This document shows positions 1-8,994 of a stretch of DNA of 64,000 bases, piece after piece (the stretch's first letter is position 1; each line of letters starts with the position of its first letter). The position numbers and the translations under genes are program-made. The stretch is from Deltaproteobacteria bacterium. GTDB taxonomy: Bacteria; Myxococcota; XYA12-FULL-58-9. Location: NCBI GenBank assembly GCA_016218825.1, contig JACRCV010000008.1:25169-89168 (forward strand). The letters are read 5' to 3'. The notes beneath the pieces are model-generated. The model was given only the letters and a program-made list of their open reading frames with translations. It was not told the origin of the DNA and did no database searches.

Positions 1-2
1 CG

Positions 3-2219
3 ATCCACGAGGTCGACCGCATCACCTTCCAAGGCACCTCGACCCTCATCCACGTCGCGCCGCACGCGATCTTCGTCGCCGCGACCGATCCGAACTACTA
101 CCTCTACGACGCCGCCCACGCCCAACAGACGCTGTTCACCTACGTCGACATCTCCGACCCGGCCGGCGACATCCGCGAGCGCGGCAGCATCTATCTGGAG
201 GGTCGGATCACCGACAAGTTCAAGATGGACTACTTCGACCACACCTTCCGCGTCATCATGCAGGACTGGTGGACCGCGAGCCTCGGACGCCTGGACGTGG
301 TCGACGTCTCCTACCCGGACGACCTGGTCAAGGTAGGCGCCCTCGCCATCGATCAAGGGGTGTGGGGCAGCCTGCAGGCGACGCGGTTCTCGGAGGCGCG
401 CGCCTACGCGATGACCTCGCGCTACGACTACGCCTTGCAGCGGGGCTACTACGAGCTGCACAGCATCGACCTGACGTCGCCGCAACACCCCTTCGAGGCC
501 GGAACGCTGCGGCTCGACGGCAACGTCGGCTACTTCGACGTCCGCGCCGGCAACACCCGGCTTCTGGCCCTCGGCCAGGTCTGGCAGGGCTCGCCGACCT
601 ATACCTCGAGGACCACCCTCAGCCTCTATGACGTGAGCGACGCCGCGGCGCCGGCGCTGCTCTCCGAGGCGCAGCTCGGCGAGGGCTACTCGTCGAGCGC
701 CGCCACCTGGGACTACAAGGCGTTGAAGATCGTCGACGCGATGCAGCTGATCTTGCTACCGCTCACCTACTGGGACCAGGGCTTCCAGCGTTACTTCACC
801 GGCACCCAGCTCGTCGATTGGGTGGGGGACAGCCTCGACGAGCGCGGTCGGGTCGAGAACATCGATCAGGTGCAGCGCGCCTTCCCGGTCGGCGACCGCC
901 TGGTCGCGATCTCGACCTCGCGGGTCCAGGTGATCAACGCCGCGAACCGCGACCTGCCGGTGGTCACCGCCGCCCTCGATCTGATCCGCAACGTCTACGA
1001 CATCTTCGACATCCAGGGCCAAGAGGTGCAGCTGGTCGGCGACGTCTACGACGGCGGCGTCAAGCTCTACGTCCAGCCCTTCGGCGAGCGTGACGACGCG
1101 GCCGCGACCGCGACCCTCGAGCTGCCGTTCGCCGGCGCCCCGGCGTGCTTCCGGCGCGGCAACCTCATCCACATGATCGGCTTCGAGGCCGGCGCCCAGA
1201 CCATCCACACCGCCGACCTGTCCGACCCCGCGCACCCCGTGCTCCGCGGCGAGCTCCGCCTCGCCGCCGACGTCGAGCGTATCTACTCCGCGAACGGCAG
1301 CTACTATTATTACTATTGGAACCCGATGGCGGGTCTGCCGATCGACAACCGCATCCTGCCGTTCACCGTCCGCCGCCTGGTCGAAGACCAGAGCGGCCGG
1401 CGCGACTTCGACAGCGAGCTGCGTCTCATCGACATGACCGACCCCGACAACCCCCGCGTCAGCGCCGCCGCGATCCCGATGAACGAATACCCGTTCATCA
1501 ACAAGGTCACCCACGGCCGGGTGCTGTACTCGACCCACGTCGAGCAGGGGACGACCACGGCCGGCACCACCTTGCTCTACCACGTGCGCTCGTACGTCGA
1601 CCGCATCGACGTCGCCGACGTCGACCACCCGATCGTGCTGCCGTCGGTGAACGTCCCCGGTTGGCTCGTAGACGTGACCGACGACGGCCAGGTGTTGTTC
1701 ACCATCGACTACCAGTGGGACGACTTCGGCCGGCGCCGCAACTCGCTCAACGCCTTGCGGCTCGACGGCGACGTCGCCTCGCTGATGGAGGTGCTGCCGG
1801 TCTCCGACCAGGTCAACCGCGCGGTGTTCCGCGATCACAGCGTCTGGCTCGTGACCCACAAGTATCCGTGGTGGGGGGTGCACGCCGACACCGTCGAATC
1901 ACGTCAACCCTACACCGTTCTCAACCGTGCCGACTTCGGCGCCGCCGGGACGCTTGGCGGGCTGACGACCGCCAAGATCCAGGGTTACCTCTTCAACCTG
2001 CTGGACGTCGACGGTCAGCTCGCCTATCTCGGCTCGAGCTACCCCTACGGCTTCGTGGTCCTCGACGTCGCCGACGCCTCGGCGCCGGTGTTGATGAACA
2101 GCTCGCGCACCATCGGCTACGTGTCGCGCATCCTGGTGCACGACCAGGTGGTGTACTCGCCGCTGTCGATGTTCGGGGTCTGGCGGCTGCCGGCGTTGGG
2201 GCAATCGCCGCCGTTGTGA
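3..2219 (+). CDS. Secreted beta-propeller domain protein (5' truncated by window edge)
   Basis: The reading frame is open from base 3, so the gene begins before the window and only about 738 C-terminal residues are present. The sequence is built from recurring blade-like units with the pattern D-[VLM]-[ST]-x-P-x-x-P-x-x-x-G, for example DVSDAAAPALL, DLSDPAHPVLRG, DMTDPDNPRVS and DVADASAPVLMNS. The segment FKMDYFDHTFRVI resembles the conserved core of the secreted C-terminal beta-propeller family (PF09826, distant from WD40). The protein is probably exported or surface-exposed, but the signal peptide lies outside the window. No catalytic motif is seen; a binding or structural role is inferred. 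The ATG at 225 is internal and is not the real start. Confidence 0.8.
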   Translation: MHEVDRITFQGTSTLIHVAPHAIFVAATDPNYYLYDAAHAQQTLFTYVDISDPAGDIRERGSIYLEGRITDKFKMDYFDHTFRVIMQDWWTASLGRLDVVDVSYPDDLVKVGALAIDQGVWGSLQATRFSEARAYAMTSRYDYALQRGYYELHSIDLTSPQHPFEAGTLRLDGNVGYFDVRAGNTRLLALGQVWQGSPTYTSRTTLSLYDVSDAAAPALLSEAQLGEGYSSSAATWDYKALKIVDAMQLILLPLTYWDQGFQRYFTGTQLVDWVGDSLDERGRVENIDQVQRAFPVGDRLVAISTSRVQVINAANRDLPVVTAALDLIRNVYDIFDIQGQEVQLVGDVYDGGVKLYVQPFGERDDAAATATLELPFAGAPACFRRGNLIHMIGFEAGAQTIHTADLSDPAHPVLRGELRLAADVERIYSANGSYYYYYWNPMAGLPIDNRILPFTVRRLVEDQSGRRDFDSELRLIDMTDPDNPRVSAAAIPMNEYPFINKVTHGRVLYSTHVEQGTTTAGTTLLYHVRSYVDRIDVADVDHPIVLPSVNVPGWLVDVTDDGQVLFTIDYQWDDFGRRRNSLNALRLDGDVASLMEVLPVSDQVNRAVFRDHSVWLVTHKYPWWGVHADTVESRQPYTVLNRADFGAAGTLGGLTTAKIQGYLFNLLDVDGQLAYLGSSYPYGFVVLDVADASAPVLMNSSRTIGYVSRILVHDQVVYSPLSMFGVWRLPALGQSPPL

Positions 2220-2257
2220 GCCGCGCCGCGGCGGTTTCTAGCGCCAAGGCGGCGCGT

Positions 2258-3235
2258 TCACCGGGGCGTGGTCGTCAGCACCGCCTGCAGAAACGCGAAG
2301 CTGTCCTGCCAGCAGCGGCGCGCCTCCGGGCGCCAGACGAAGGCCTGAAAGGCGTGGGGCTCGCGACCGTAGACCCGCGCCTCCACCTGCCCGCCGAGCT
2401 TCGCGAGCGCTCGCTGCAGCCGCAGGGTGTCGTCCTGCAACGGGTCGTTGCCGCCGACGCTGGCGAACACCGGCGGCAGCGGCCGCGCCGGCTGCCCGGC
2501 CCTCTCGAGGTACAGCAGCGGATCGACGAGGTCGTCGCGTGCCTGTTCGAGGTCGTCGCCCGCCGGCAGATAGGTGCGGGCAATCTCCTCGGTGCGCTCC
2601 CAGAAGAAGCGCGGCGCGGTCGGGAAGAACCGACCTGGGTTGCTCACCTGAAGCATGCCGCAGCCGGCCCAGACCGCGGCCGGAACCCGGCCCTGACGGA
2701 AGATCTCTCGCGCCACCGGCTCGTCATGCTCGTAGCAACACGCGATCGCCAGCGCCAGCGCCAGGTTCGCGCCCGCCGATTCGCCGGCCACGACCAGCCG
2801 CGCCGGGTCGCCGCCGAGACCCGCGGCGTTGGCGTGGGTCCAGGCGTAGGCCGCCGCGACGTCCTCGAGCGCCGCCGGGTAGCGATGGCGGGGCGCCAGG
2901 CGGTAGTTGATGTTGAGCACCAGATAGCCGGCGCGCGCGAACGCCAGCGCCATCACGTAGTGGGTGTCCTTCGACAGGATGCGAAAACCGCCGCCGTGGA
3001 CGTAGAGCACGATCGGCAGCGGTGCCTGGGCCCGTTGCGGTCGATAGAGATCGAAGCGATGCTCGACCTTCCCGGTCGCCTGATAGCTGAGGTCCCGCTG
3101 CACCTCGACGTGATGCGTGACTCCCCAGGAGCGCGGCGACAGCCTGCCGGCGAGCGCCGCGCCGTTCAAGAAGGCGTCGATGCCGAGGCCGCACAGCCGC
3201 CGCCAGACGCGCTCCGTGAAGGTCTGCGTCGACAT
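2258..3235 (-). CDS. Alpha/beta hydrolase, hormone-sensitive-lipase type esterase
   Basis: The product has 325 residues if the ATG at 3235 (MSTQTFTERV) is used; the frame stays open upstream, but that part looks non-coding. HSL-family signatures are complete: oxyanion motif HGGG at residues 80-83, nucleophile elbow GESAG with Ser153, acid Asp264 in GGNDPL and His294 in REPHAF. The length suits the alpha/beta hydrolase-3 family, which hydrolyses short acyl or aryl esters. There is no signal peptide, so it is probably cytoplasmic. It is transcribed divergently from the barrel-protein gene at 3375, and the 139 bp between them should hold both promoters. The natural substrate cannot be told from sequence. 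Confidence 0.88.
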   Translation of the reverse strand: MSTQTFTERVWRRLCGLGIDAFLNGAALAGRLSPRSWGVTHHVEVQRDLSYQATGKVEHRFDLYRPQRAQAPLPIVLYVHGGGFRILSKDTHYVMALAFARAGYLVLNINYRLAPRHRYPAALEDVAAAYAWTHANAAGLGGDPARLVVAGESAGANLALALAIACCYEHDEPVAREIFRQGRVPAAVWAGCGMLQVSNPGRFFPTAPRFFWERTEEIARTYLPAGDDLEQARDDLVDPLLYLERAGQPARPLPPVFASVGGNDPLQDDTLRLQRALAKLGGQVEARVYGREPHAFQAFVWRPEARRCWQDSFAFLQAVLTTTPR

Positions 3236-3374
3236 CGCCCGCCATCGTAACCCAAATCCCGGCCGCGTGGCATCAATAGCGCCGCCGGTGTCACTCGCGT
3301 GGCCGGCCACGTGCGCGCCCTTGCCGTCTTGGGTGTAGCCCGACAGGGCGAGGCTTGCTAAGCTTCGAGAGGCA

Positions 3375-4925
3375 ATGAGACCACTCGCCGCGACATCGCC
3401 TGGTTCTCGACCCCTCCGACGTTCAGGTCCGGCCGCGTGGCTGTGTCTGGGGGTCGTCGCCGCCGGGCTGCTACCGATGGCGGCGCGCGCCGAGGGCGGC
3501 GCGCGGGTCGGCATCGTCGTGGAGGGTGAGGACGCCGGCAAGATCCGGCAGCACCTCGCCCGTCTAGCGCCCTCCGGGGTCGTGGTCGTCGACGAGCGCG
3601 GCCTCTCTGAGGCGCTGGCGAAGAACGGCCTCGGCGGCGACTTGGGCGGACGCATCAACCAAGCGAGCGCGCGCGGCAACTTCGTAGCGCAGGCAGTCGC
3701 GACCGCGAAGACCTTGAACCTCGGCCTGATCATCTTCATCCGCCGCATCGCCCCGAAGGACGTCGCCTGGGTGTTCGCGGTCAACGGCCAGACCGGCGAG
3801 GAGGAGATCGATCGCGAGGTCGGCCTGGTCGAGCGCGCCGGCCCCAAGCCCAAGAAGGGCAAGAAGCGGCCGCCACCGACCATCGACTACTCGGAGCTCG
3901 ACACCGAGGTCCAGGCGCTGTTCATGAAGGCACCGAAGGGCGGCGCTGCCGCCGCCCCGAGCGCCGGCGACGACGAGGGTACCGCGGCGGCCGAACCCGT
4001 AACGCCGCGCGGCACCAACTGGGGCGCCGCGGATTGGGGCGGCGGGAGCTCCGGCGGGGGCGCGGGCTCGAGCCCGAGCTCGGGCTCGAGCTCGAGCTCA
4101 ATCTCGAGCGGCAGCTCGCGGTTGCTGCAGAACGACAAGAGGCAGGAGGTGCCCGAGGCGGCGATCGCGAGCAGCAAGACCCCGCGCCGCAAGCGCGGCA
4201 CCGACGTCAGCGACGCGTTCATCGTGCTGCGCCCGGTCTACACCCTGTCGATGCGCACCTTCAGCTACGCCAACCGGCAGACAGACAACCTCCGGCCCTA
4301 CGAGGCGAAGCTGGTGTCGCTGCTGGGCGCCGAGCTCGAGGCCTATCCGGCGGTGGTGGCAGCTATTCCGGTCGTCGAGAACATCGGCGTCAAGGTCGGC
4401 TATCGCCAGGCGCTGGGGCTGAAGTCGTCCCCCAAGGACAACAACACCGTAAAGCTGACGACCACGTGGAAGGAGCTGGACGCCGCGTTGTGCTACCGGT
4501 TGGTCCTGCACCCGATGTTGATCAACGTCGCGGTGGGCTACGGCAGCCTGGCGTTCACCTTCAACATCCCCGCCGGCGACCCGCTCGCGGGGCAGGCGCC
4601 AGATCTGACGTACACCTTCGTGCGCCCCAGCCTCGACCTGCGCGTCACCGCCGGCCCGGTGGTCATCCTCGCCGGCGGCGGCTACCGCTACGTGCTCGGG
4701 ACCGGCAAGCTCGGCAAGGACTACTTCCCCGACGGCCAGGCGTCCGGCTTCGACGGCAACCTCGGCGTCGCCTACCCGATCGCCAGTCGCTTCGAGGCCT
4801 ACGCGCTCGGCTTCTACACCCGCTTCACCCACGCGCTGAACCCCGCGAGCGGCGCGACCTACGTCGCGAAGAGCGCCACCGACGCCTACTATGGTGGGCG
4901 CCTCGGCGTGCAGTTCCACATCTAG
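3375..4925 (+). CDS. Exported protein with Ser-rich linker and C-terminal beta-barrel-like domain
   Basis: The product has 516 residues. An N-terminal signal peptide ends near MAARAEGG (about residue 40). A soluble alpha/beta-looking domain covers about 40-190 and contains a lysine-rich patch (KPKKGKKRPP). A Gly/Ser-only linker lies at about 225-250. The last 240 residues alternate aromatic and small residues as in an outer-membrane barrel and end in VQFHI. A purine-rich site (cgagagg) precedes the ATG. The APH-like kinase gene follows after 2 bp, so the two are co-transcribed. I do not recognise a named family. A periplasmic sensor or secretin-accessory protein anchored in the outer membrane is a guess from the domain layout. 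Confidence 0.72.
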   Translation: MRPLAATSPGSRPLRRSGPAAWLCLGVVAAGLLPMAARAEGGARVGIVVEGEDAGKIRQHLARLAPSGVVVVDERGLSEALAKNGLGGDLGGRINQASARGNFVAQAVATAKTLNLGLIIFIRRIAPKDVAWVFAVNGQTGEEEIDREVGLVERAGPKPKKGKKRPPPTIDYSELDTEVQALFMKAPKGGAAAAPSAGDDEGTAAAEPVTPRGTNWGAADWGGGSSGGGAGSSPSSGSSSSSISSGSSRLLQNDKRQEVPEAAIASSKTPRRKRGTDVSDAFIVLRPVYTLSMRTFSYANRQTDNLRPYEAKLVSLLGAELEAYPAVVAAIPVVENIGVKVGYRQALGLKSSPKDNNTVKLTTTWKELDAALCYRLVLHPMLINVAVGYGSLAFTFNIPAGDPLAGQAPDLTYTFVRPSLDLRVTAGPVVILAGGGYRYVLGTGKLGKDYFPDGQASGFDGNLGVAYPIASRFEAYALGFYTRFTHALNPASGATYVAKSATDAYYGGRLGVQFHI

Positions 4926-4927
4926 CC

Positions 4928-6025
4928 ATGGGACGCGACGCGACCACCGCGACGACGATCGAGCCGGCTCAGATCCAGGCCTACCTCCGCCACGCCGGCT
5001 TCCCGGACGCGATCGTCAAGAGCTTGGCGCCGCTCGGCCAGAAGACCCAAGAAGGCCTGAAAGGCTTCGGCTATGGCCGACCGCTGCGGGTCAGCTTCGC
5101 GAGCGGCGGCGCGACGCGCGACCTGGTGGTGCGGACGATGTCCCCCGACCCTTTCGGTCACAACCGCCGCTCGGCGCGCGCCGAGACCCTGATCTTGTGC
5201 TTCGACACCTTCAACACCTTCCCCGGCCACATCCGCGCCACCGACATCGGCGCGTTCACCGAGAGCGGCGAGCTGTTGCCGATGGGGCGCGGCGAGGTGT
5301 TCCTGGTCACCGAGTACGTGGACGGCGAGCTCTACGCCCGTGACCTGAGCGCGCTGCAGAGCGCCGCGGCCGCGACCGATCGCGACCGCAACCGCGCCGT
5401 GGCGCTGGCGCGCTATCTGGCGGCGCTGCACTCGCAACCGGCGGCGCCCGAGGAGTACGGCCGCGCGGTGCGCGATCTCGTGGGGTCGGGCGAGGGCATC
5501 TTCGGGCTGGTCGACAGCTATCCAAAGGATCTGGAGATCGTCCCCGCCGCCCGCCTGCGCGCCCTCGAGGCCCTGGTCATCGACTGGCGCTGGCGCATCA
5601 AAGACCGGGCGCACCGGGCGCGGCGCACCCACGGCGACTTCCACCCCTTCAATCTCCTCTTTCGAGACGGCGTCGACTTCTCGGTGCTCGATTGCAGCCG
5701 CGGCGCCGCCGGCGAGGCCGCCGACGACGTGACCTGTCTGTCGATCAACTACCTGTTCTTCGCGCTCACCGCCCACGGCAAGGTCGACGGCCCGCTGTTG
5801 GAGCTGTGGCAGCTGTTCTGGCGCACCTACCTCGAGGCGAGCGGCGACCAGGAGCTGCTCGAGGTCGTGCCGCCGTTCTTCGCCTGGCGGGCGTTGGTGC
5901 TCGCGAGCCCGGTCTGGTACCCGCAGGTGGAGAACGCCACCCGTGACCGCTTGCTGGTGTTCGCCGAGCGCCTGCTCGCCGGGACCCGGTTCGAGCCGGC
6001 GCGGGTGGCGGAGCTGTTCGCGTGA
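4928..6025 (+). CDS. Aminoglycoside-phosphotransferase (APH)-like kinase
   Basis: The product has 365 residues. The kinase-like catalytic loop HGDFHPFN begins at about residue 235 (catalytic Asp about 237). It is followed by the metal-binding strand VLDCSRG and a downstream Asp pair (EAADD), the order found in the APH/choline kinase/MTR kinase superfamily. An Arg/His-rich stretch just before the loop (RAHRARRTHG) is typical. These proteins phosphorylate small-molecule hydroxyls, but the acceptor cannot be deduced and antibiotic resistance should not be assumed. The start ATG lies 2 bp after the preceding stop, indicating coupling with the barrel-protein gene. The gene is convergent with the ATPase gene, only 7 bp away. 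Confidence 0.82.
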   Translation: MGRDATTATTIEPAQIQAYLRHAGFPDAIVKSLAPLGQKTQEGLKGFGYGRPLRVSFASGGATRDLVVRTMSPDPFGHNRRSARAETLILCFDTFNTFPGHIRATDIGAFTESGELLPMGRGEVFLVTEYVDGELYARDLSALQSAAAATDRDRNRAVALARYLAALHSQPAAPEEYGRAVRDLVGSGEGIFGLVDSYPKDLEIVPAARLRALEALVIDWRWRIKDRAHRARRTHGDFHPFNLLFRDGVDFSVLDCSRGAAGEAADDVTCLSINYLFFALTAHGKVDGPLLELWQLFWRTYLEASGDQELLEVVPPFFAWRALVLASPVWYPQVENATRDRLLVFAERLLAGTRFEPARVAELFA

Positions 6026-6032
6026 GGCGGCG

Positions 6033-7157
6033 CTAGCGGCGAATGCGCGCCGCGTACCACTCGTTCCACAACCGGCCGTTGGCCTGAAAGCGGACGTTGT
6101 CGCCGACCAAGATCCGCTCGACGACGCCGCAGTACTCGAGGAGCTCGGCGAACTCCTTGAGCGGCTTGATGCCCAGGTCGCGTTCGACGACCCGGAGATC
6201 GACGGCGTCGCCGCGCTCGATGAGGTGCTGCATCAGCGCGTGCTCCGGGGCGGCGTAGGCGCCGCGATAGGTCACGCCGCGCCCGAGGTCGAGCTCGTCC
6301 CACAGCCGGGTGAACAGCCGGTCGGTGTGCGGTCGAACCGCGGCGAGGACCAGGTCGGCGTCGACGTTGAACTGGTGCCGCTCGTACTCGGCGAGCAACA
6401 GCTGCATCAGGTAGGGGTGCTTGCCGCTCTGCGCCAAGACCTCGTCAGCGAGCGCCATGTCCACCGCGTCGCACGACGCCTCGATCAACGCCCGCGCCTC
6501 GCTGTCGCGCAGCGCGCCGAGAAACAGCGGCCGCACGCCCGTGAGCGGCCCGTCTCGTTCGTTGAGCAGCTCCCGCAGCGGCCGCCCCGCGGCCAACACC
6601 AACGCCCGGGGCGCGAAGGTCTCGCTCGCCGCCACCAGCGTCGCGACGGGCGCGGCGCAGGTCTCGAGCGCCGGACTCAGCAACCGGTCGGCGTTGTCGA
6701 CGAGCAGCAGGTACTGACACCAGCCGGCGGTGCCCTGCAACGCCTGCCCGTAGGCGGCGAGCGTCCGGCAAAGCTGCGCGAAGGGGTCGTCGCCGCGTTT
6801 GACCGTCAGCTCCGGGACCCGCACCGGAAGGGCGTTGCCGTAGACCTTCGGGTCGGCGACCGCCTTGGTGATCGCGCTGTAGATCGCGGTGGCGAGCGTC
6901 GCAGCGCTGTTGATGCTCTCGGGCTCGAGATCGACGAGCGCCGGCACCAGCCGCGTCGCCTTGGGGTCGCGCTTGAAGGAGAGCTCGAGCTGCGCCTTGA
7001 GCTGCAGCAAGGTCGAGGTCCGTCCGGTCTTGGCGCCGCCGACGACGGCGAACGAGCGGCCGCGGCCGACACCGGTGTAGAGCGAGCGCCCGAGCTGCTC
7101 GCGCCCGAAATACTTTCCGGTGCCGACGACCGGCTGCTCGGAGACGAACGGGCTCAA
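6033..7157 (-). CDS. AAA-like P-loop ATPase (ORC/CDC6-type)
   Basis: The product has 374 residues and starts at a TTG (7157) that overlaps the stop of the upstream TPR gene as TTGA, so the pair is translationally coupled. The N-terminus GKYFGREQLGR is the usual lead-in of ORC/CDC6-like and STAND-like ATPases. Walker A is GGAKTGRTS (40-48), Walker B is LLLVDNADRLL (about 150-160), and a winged-helix-like C-terminal part follows (about 300-374). It is the third gene of an operon with the Cys-rich and TPR proteins. A regulatory or scaffold ATPase for those partners is an inference; no effector domain is fused to it. Confidence 0.8.
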   Translation of the reverse strand: MSPFVSEQPVVGTGKYFGREQLGRSLYTGVGRGRSFAVVGGAKTGRTSTLLQLKAQLELSFKRDPKATRLVPALVDLEPESINSAATLATAIYSAITKAVADPKVYGNALPVRVPELTVKRGDDPFAQLCRTLAAYGQALQGTAGWCQYLLLVDNADRLLSPALETCAAPVATLVAASETFAPRALVLAAGRPLRELLNERDGPLTGVRPLFLGALRDSEARALIEASCDAVDMALADEVLAQSGKHPYLMQLLLAEYERHQFNVDADLVLAAVRPHTDRLFTRLWDELDLGRGVTYRGAYAAPEHALMQHLIERGDAVDLRVVERDLGIKPLKEFAELLEYCGVVERILVGDNVRFQANGRLWNEWYAARIRR

Positions 7158-7786
7158 GGGGACAACAGGTCGACGACCGATCGATAGAGGTCGGCGCCGA
7201 GCACGTCGGGCCCGAGCTCCTTGGCCTCCTCGAGGACCGCCTTGGCGCGGCCGTCCTCGCCGTGATCGCGCAGCGCCACCCCGAGGTTGTGGAGGTGAAA
7301 GCCGCGCTCCTGGGTAGCGCCTTGCTCACGGGCCTTGGCGATCAGCTGCTCGAGCTGGTGGATCCGATCTTTGCGGATGCGCTTGACCTCGTCGCGGTTG
7401 CCGTCGTTGGCGTAGATCTGCTCGAGGAAGGTCAGCGCGGTCACCGAGTGGTGCGTCGGGGTCTCGGGGTAGGCGACCTTGCGCAGCTCCAACAGCGCCC
7501 GCTGCGTGCGCCCCTGGTGATAGAGACACAGCCCGAGCGAGGTGCGCGCCGCCGCCGACCAGAACGGGTGCTTGCGCTTCGCGGCGTCCTCGAACTTCTC
7601 CACCGCGGCCCCGAGGTCACGGCCCCGGAACAACAGGTCGAGGCCGATCTTGTAGAGCGCCTCGACCGCGGCGTCCGACGCCGGGTGCTCGGTGACGATC
7701 TGCTGCCGCACCTTGCGCAGGCCCTCGAGGTCGTGCTGCGCGTCGAGGTTGGCGAGGTCGTTCTGCAGGGACTCCAGGTTCGCCAT
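7154..7786 (-). CDS. TPR-repeat protein
   Basis: The product has 210 residues and starts at MANLESLQND with a good ribosome-binding site (gagggagc, 4 nt before ATG). The whole protein is alpha-helical with tetratricopeptide-like units: AALYKIGLDLLFRGRDLG, then SLGLCLYHQGRTQRALLEL, and finally HLHNLGVALRDHGEDGRAK. No signal peptide or membrane segment is present. TPR proteins mediate protein-protein contacts. Its position between the Cys-rich protein (17 bp upstream) and the ATPase (4-bp TTGA overlap downstream) suggests that it bridges them. The in-frame extension upstream of 7786 runs antisense-like through the Cys-rich gene and is not coding. Confidence 0.82.
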   Translation of the reverse strand: MANLESLQNDLANLDAQHDLEGLRKVRQQIVTEHPASDAAVEALYKIGLDLLFRGRDLGAAVEKFEDAAKRKHPFWSAAARTSLGLCLYHQGRTQRALLELRKVAYPETPTHHSVTALTFLEQIYANDGNRDEVKRIRKDRIHQLEQLIAKAREQGATQERGFHLHNLGVALRDHGEDGRAKAVLEEAKELGPDVLGADLYRSVVDLLSP

Positions 7787-7803
7787 GGTTGCTCCCTCGT
7801 CGC

Positions 7804-8220
7804 CTAGCGAATCCCGAGCTCCTTCTTGAGCTTGCCCACCAGCTGAAAGTACTCGTTTCGAGAGTAACCGACGTTCAGCAGGTGGAAGTCCTTCTTCACC
7901 AGACCCACGCAGCCGAAGCAGTAGGTGCAGTCGGAGCACGAGGTGCACTGAATGAGGTAGGCGCTGCCGGTGCAGTACTTCGAGCCGGTGATATACGCCG
8001 AGCTGTGACACGCCTCGCAGCCCCTGGAGTGCGACAGGTTGCTGCAGTTGAGGCAGTCGGCGCAGTGGGTGCAGCGATAGCAGTTCTCCAGCCCTTCGGA
8101 GAACATGCACATCGAGCACGCCTTCAGGTTGGTGGAGCTGATGCACCCGGTCGAGGGCGCGTCGTCCTCGAATTCGCGGGTGAGGCGGTTCTGCTCGGCT
8201 AGGAATTCGGCGCGGTTCAT
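7804..8220 (-). CDS. Cysteine-rich protein with repeated CxxC units
   Basis: The product has 138 residues, 16 of them Cys. The centre is a near-continuous ladder of CxxC-spaced units (for example CYRCTHCADCLNC and CTSCSDCTYCFGCVGL). It is followed by a conserved-looking tail, NVGYSRNEYFQLV. From memory this resembles Cys-ladder proteins of candidate-phyla bacteria that are often misnamed 'CaiB/BaiF family', in which the ladder ends in CFGCVGL and then KxYSKEEY. I cannot run a search to confirm this. Metal binding or a solenoid stabilised by Cys stacks is likely. It is the first gene of a three-gene operon and is divergent from the PilZ gene across 81 bp. Confidence 0.75.
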   Translation of the reverse strand: MNRAEFLAEQNRLTREFEDDAPSTGCISSTNLKACSMCMFSEGLENCYRCTHCADCLNCSNLSHSRGCEACHSSAYITGSKYCTGSAYLIQCTSCSDCTYCFGCVGLVKKDFHLLNVGYSRNEYFQLVGKLKKELGIR

Positions 8221-8301
8221 CGTGAGGACAGGGGATATCCCGGCGGCCTTTCGCGGTCAAATACTCGACTTCCACAAAGGGGTGGGGTAAAAAGCCCGCC
8301 T

Positions 8302-8859
8302 ATGGTTGATGTTGAACGCCGCAAGCACGAGCGAATCGCCATCGAGATGCCGACCCGGATGTGGCTGGAGGAGAGCTACAACGGCAAGGCCATCGTCTTC
8401 GAGGGCTTTGCCCGCTCCCGGGACCTCGCGATCGGCGGCACCTTCCTTGCGTCGAACTACCTGTTGCCGGTCGGGTTTCCGCTCAACCTCGAGATGCGGA
8501 TCAACGACAACGAAGTCCTCCTCGCCCGCGGAGAGATCGTCCACAGCATCAGCGAAGGTGACAAGCACGAGCCCGGCATGGGCATCATGTTAACCGAGGT
8601 GGACGCCGAGAACCGCGAACGGCTGCTGCGCTTCTTCGTCAGCGCGCGCATCCAGGAGTTCTACGGCACCCGCTTCCTGATCGAATTCCCGCACCTGGAG
8701 GCGAAGCTGTCGCTCCAGGACGTCGCGCTGGTCATCAACCTGTGGGAGGACAAGGAGGGGCGCTTGACGACCCTGCACCGCGGTGATGGCGGCAAAGCGC
8801 GAGGCAGCGCGCGGCGCGACGAGGCCGCCGCCGCCGAGAAACGCAAACCCAAGAGGTAG
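8302..8859 (+). CDS. PilZ domain protein (c-di-GMP receptor-like)
   Basis: The product has 185 residues. The first 110 form a PilZ domain: the arginine motif RRKHER (6-11) and then DLAIGG (41-46). The consensus second motif is [D/N]xSxxG; here the Ser is Ala43, so affinity for c-di-GMP may be altered. A C-terminal extension of about 70 residues carries a second short domain and ends in a Lys/Arg-rich tail (EKRKPKR). There is no signal peptide, so it is cytoplasmic. PilZ proteins couple c-di-GMP levels to motility, exopolysaccharide or transcription. The partner is not evident here, although the gene shares its promoter region with the Cys-rich/TPR/ATPase operon. Confidence 0.85.
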   Translation: MVDVERRKHERIAIEMPTRMWLEESYNGKAIVFEGFARSRDLAIGGTFLASNYLLPVGFPLNLEMRINDNEVLLARGEIVHSISEGDKHEPGMGIMLTEVDAENRERLLRFFVSARIQEFYGTRFLIEFPHLEAKLSLQDVALVINLWEDKEGRLTTLHRGDGGKARGSARRDEAAAAEKRKPKR

Positions 8860-8994
8860 TACCAGCCGCGGCGTCGCTTCAGCGTAGCACCGTTCGCACC
8901 GACTCTTCTTTTGGGCGACCACGCAAGGATCTCGGTCCGAGAGTCAGGGGCACGGCGCTCGAAGCACCGCGCACCGCTATCGGAGTAGAAGCGC

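Noticed and set aside
4928..6025. Antibiotic-resistance (aminoglycoside kinase) gene
   Set aside because: Only the general kinase-like catalytic loop is shared; the operon partner is a barrel protein, and no resistance context is present.
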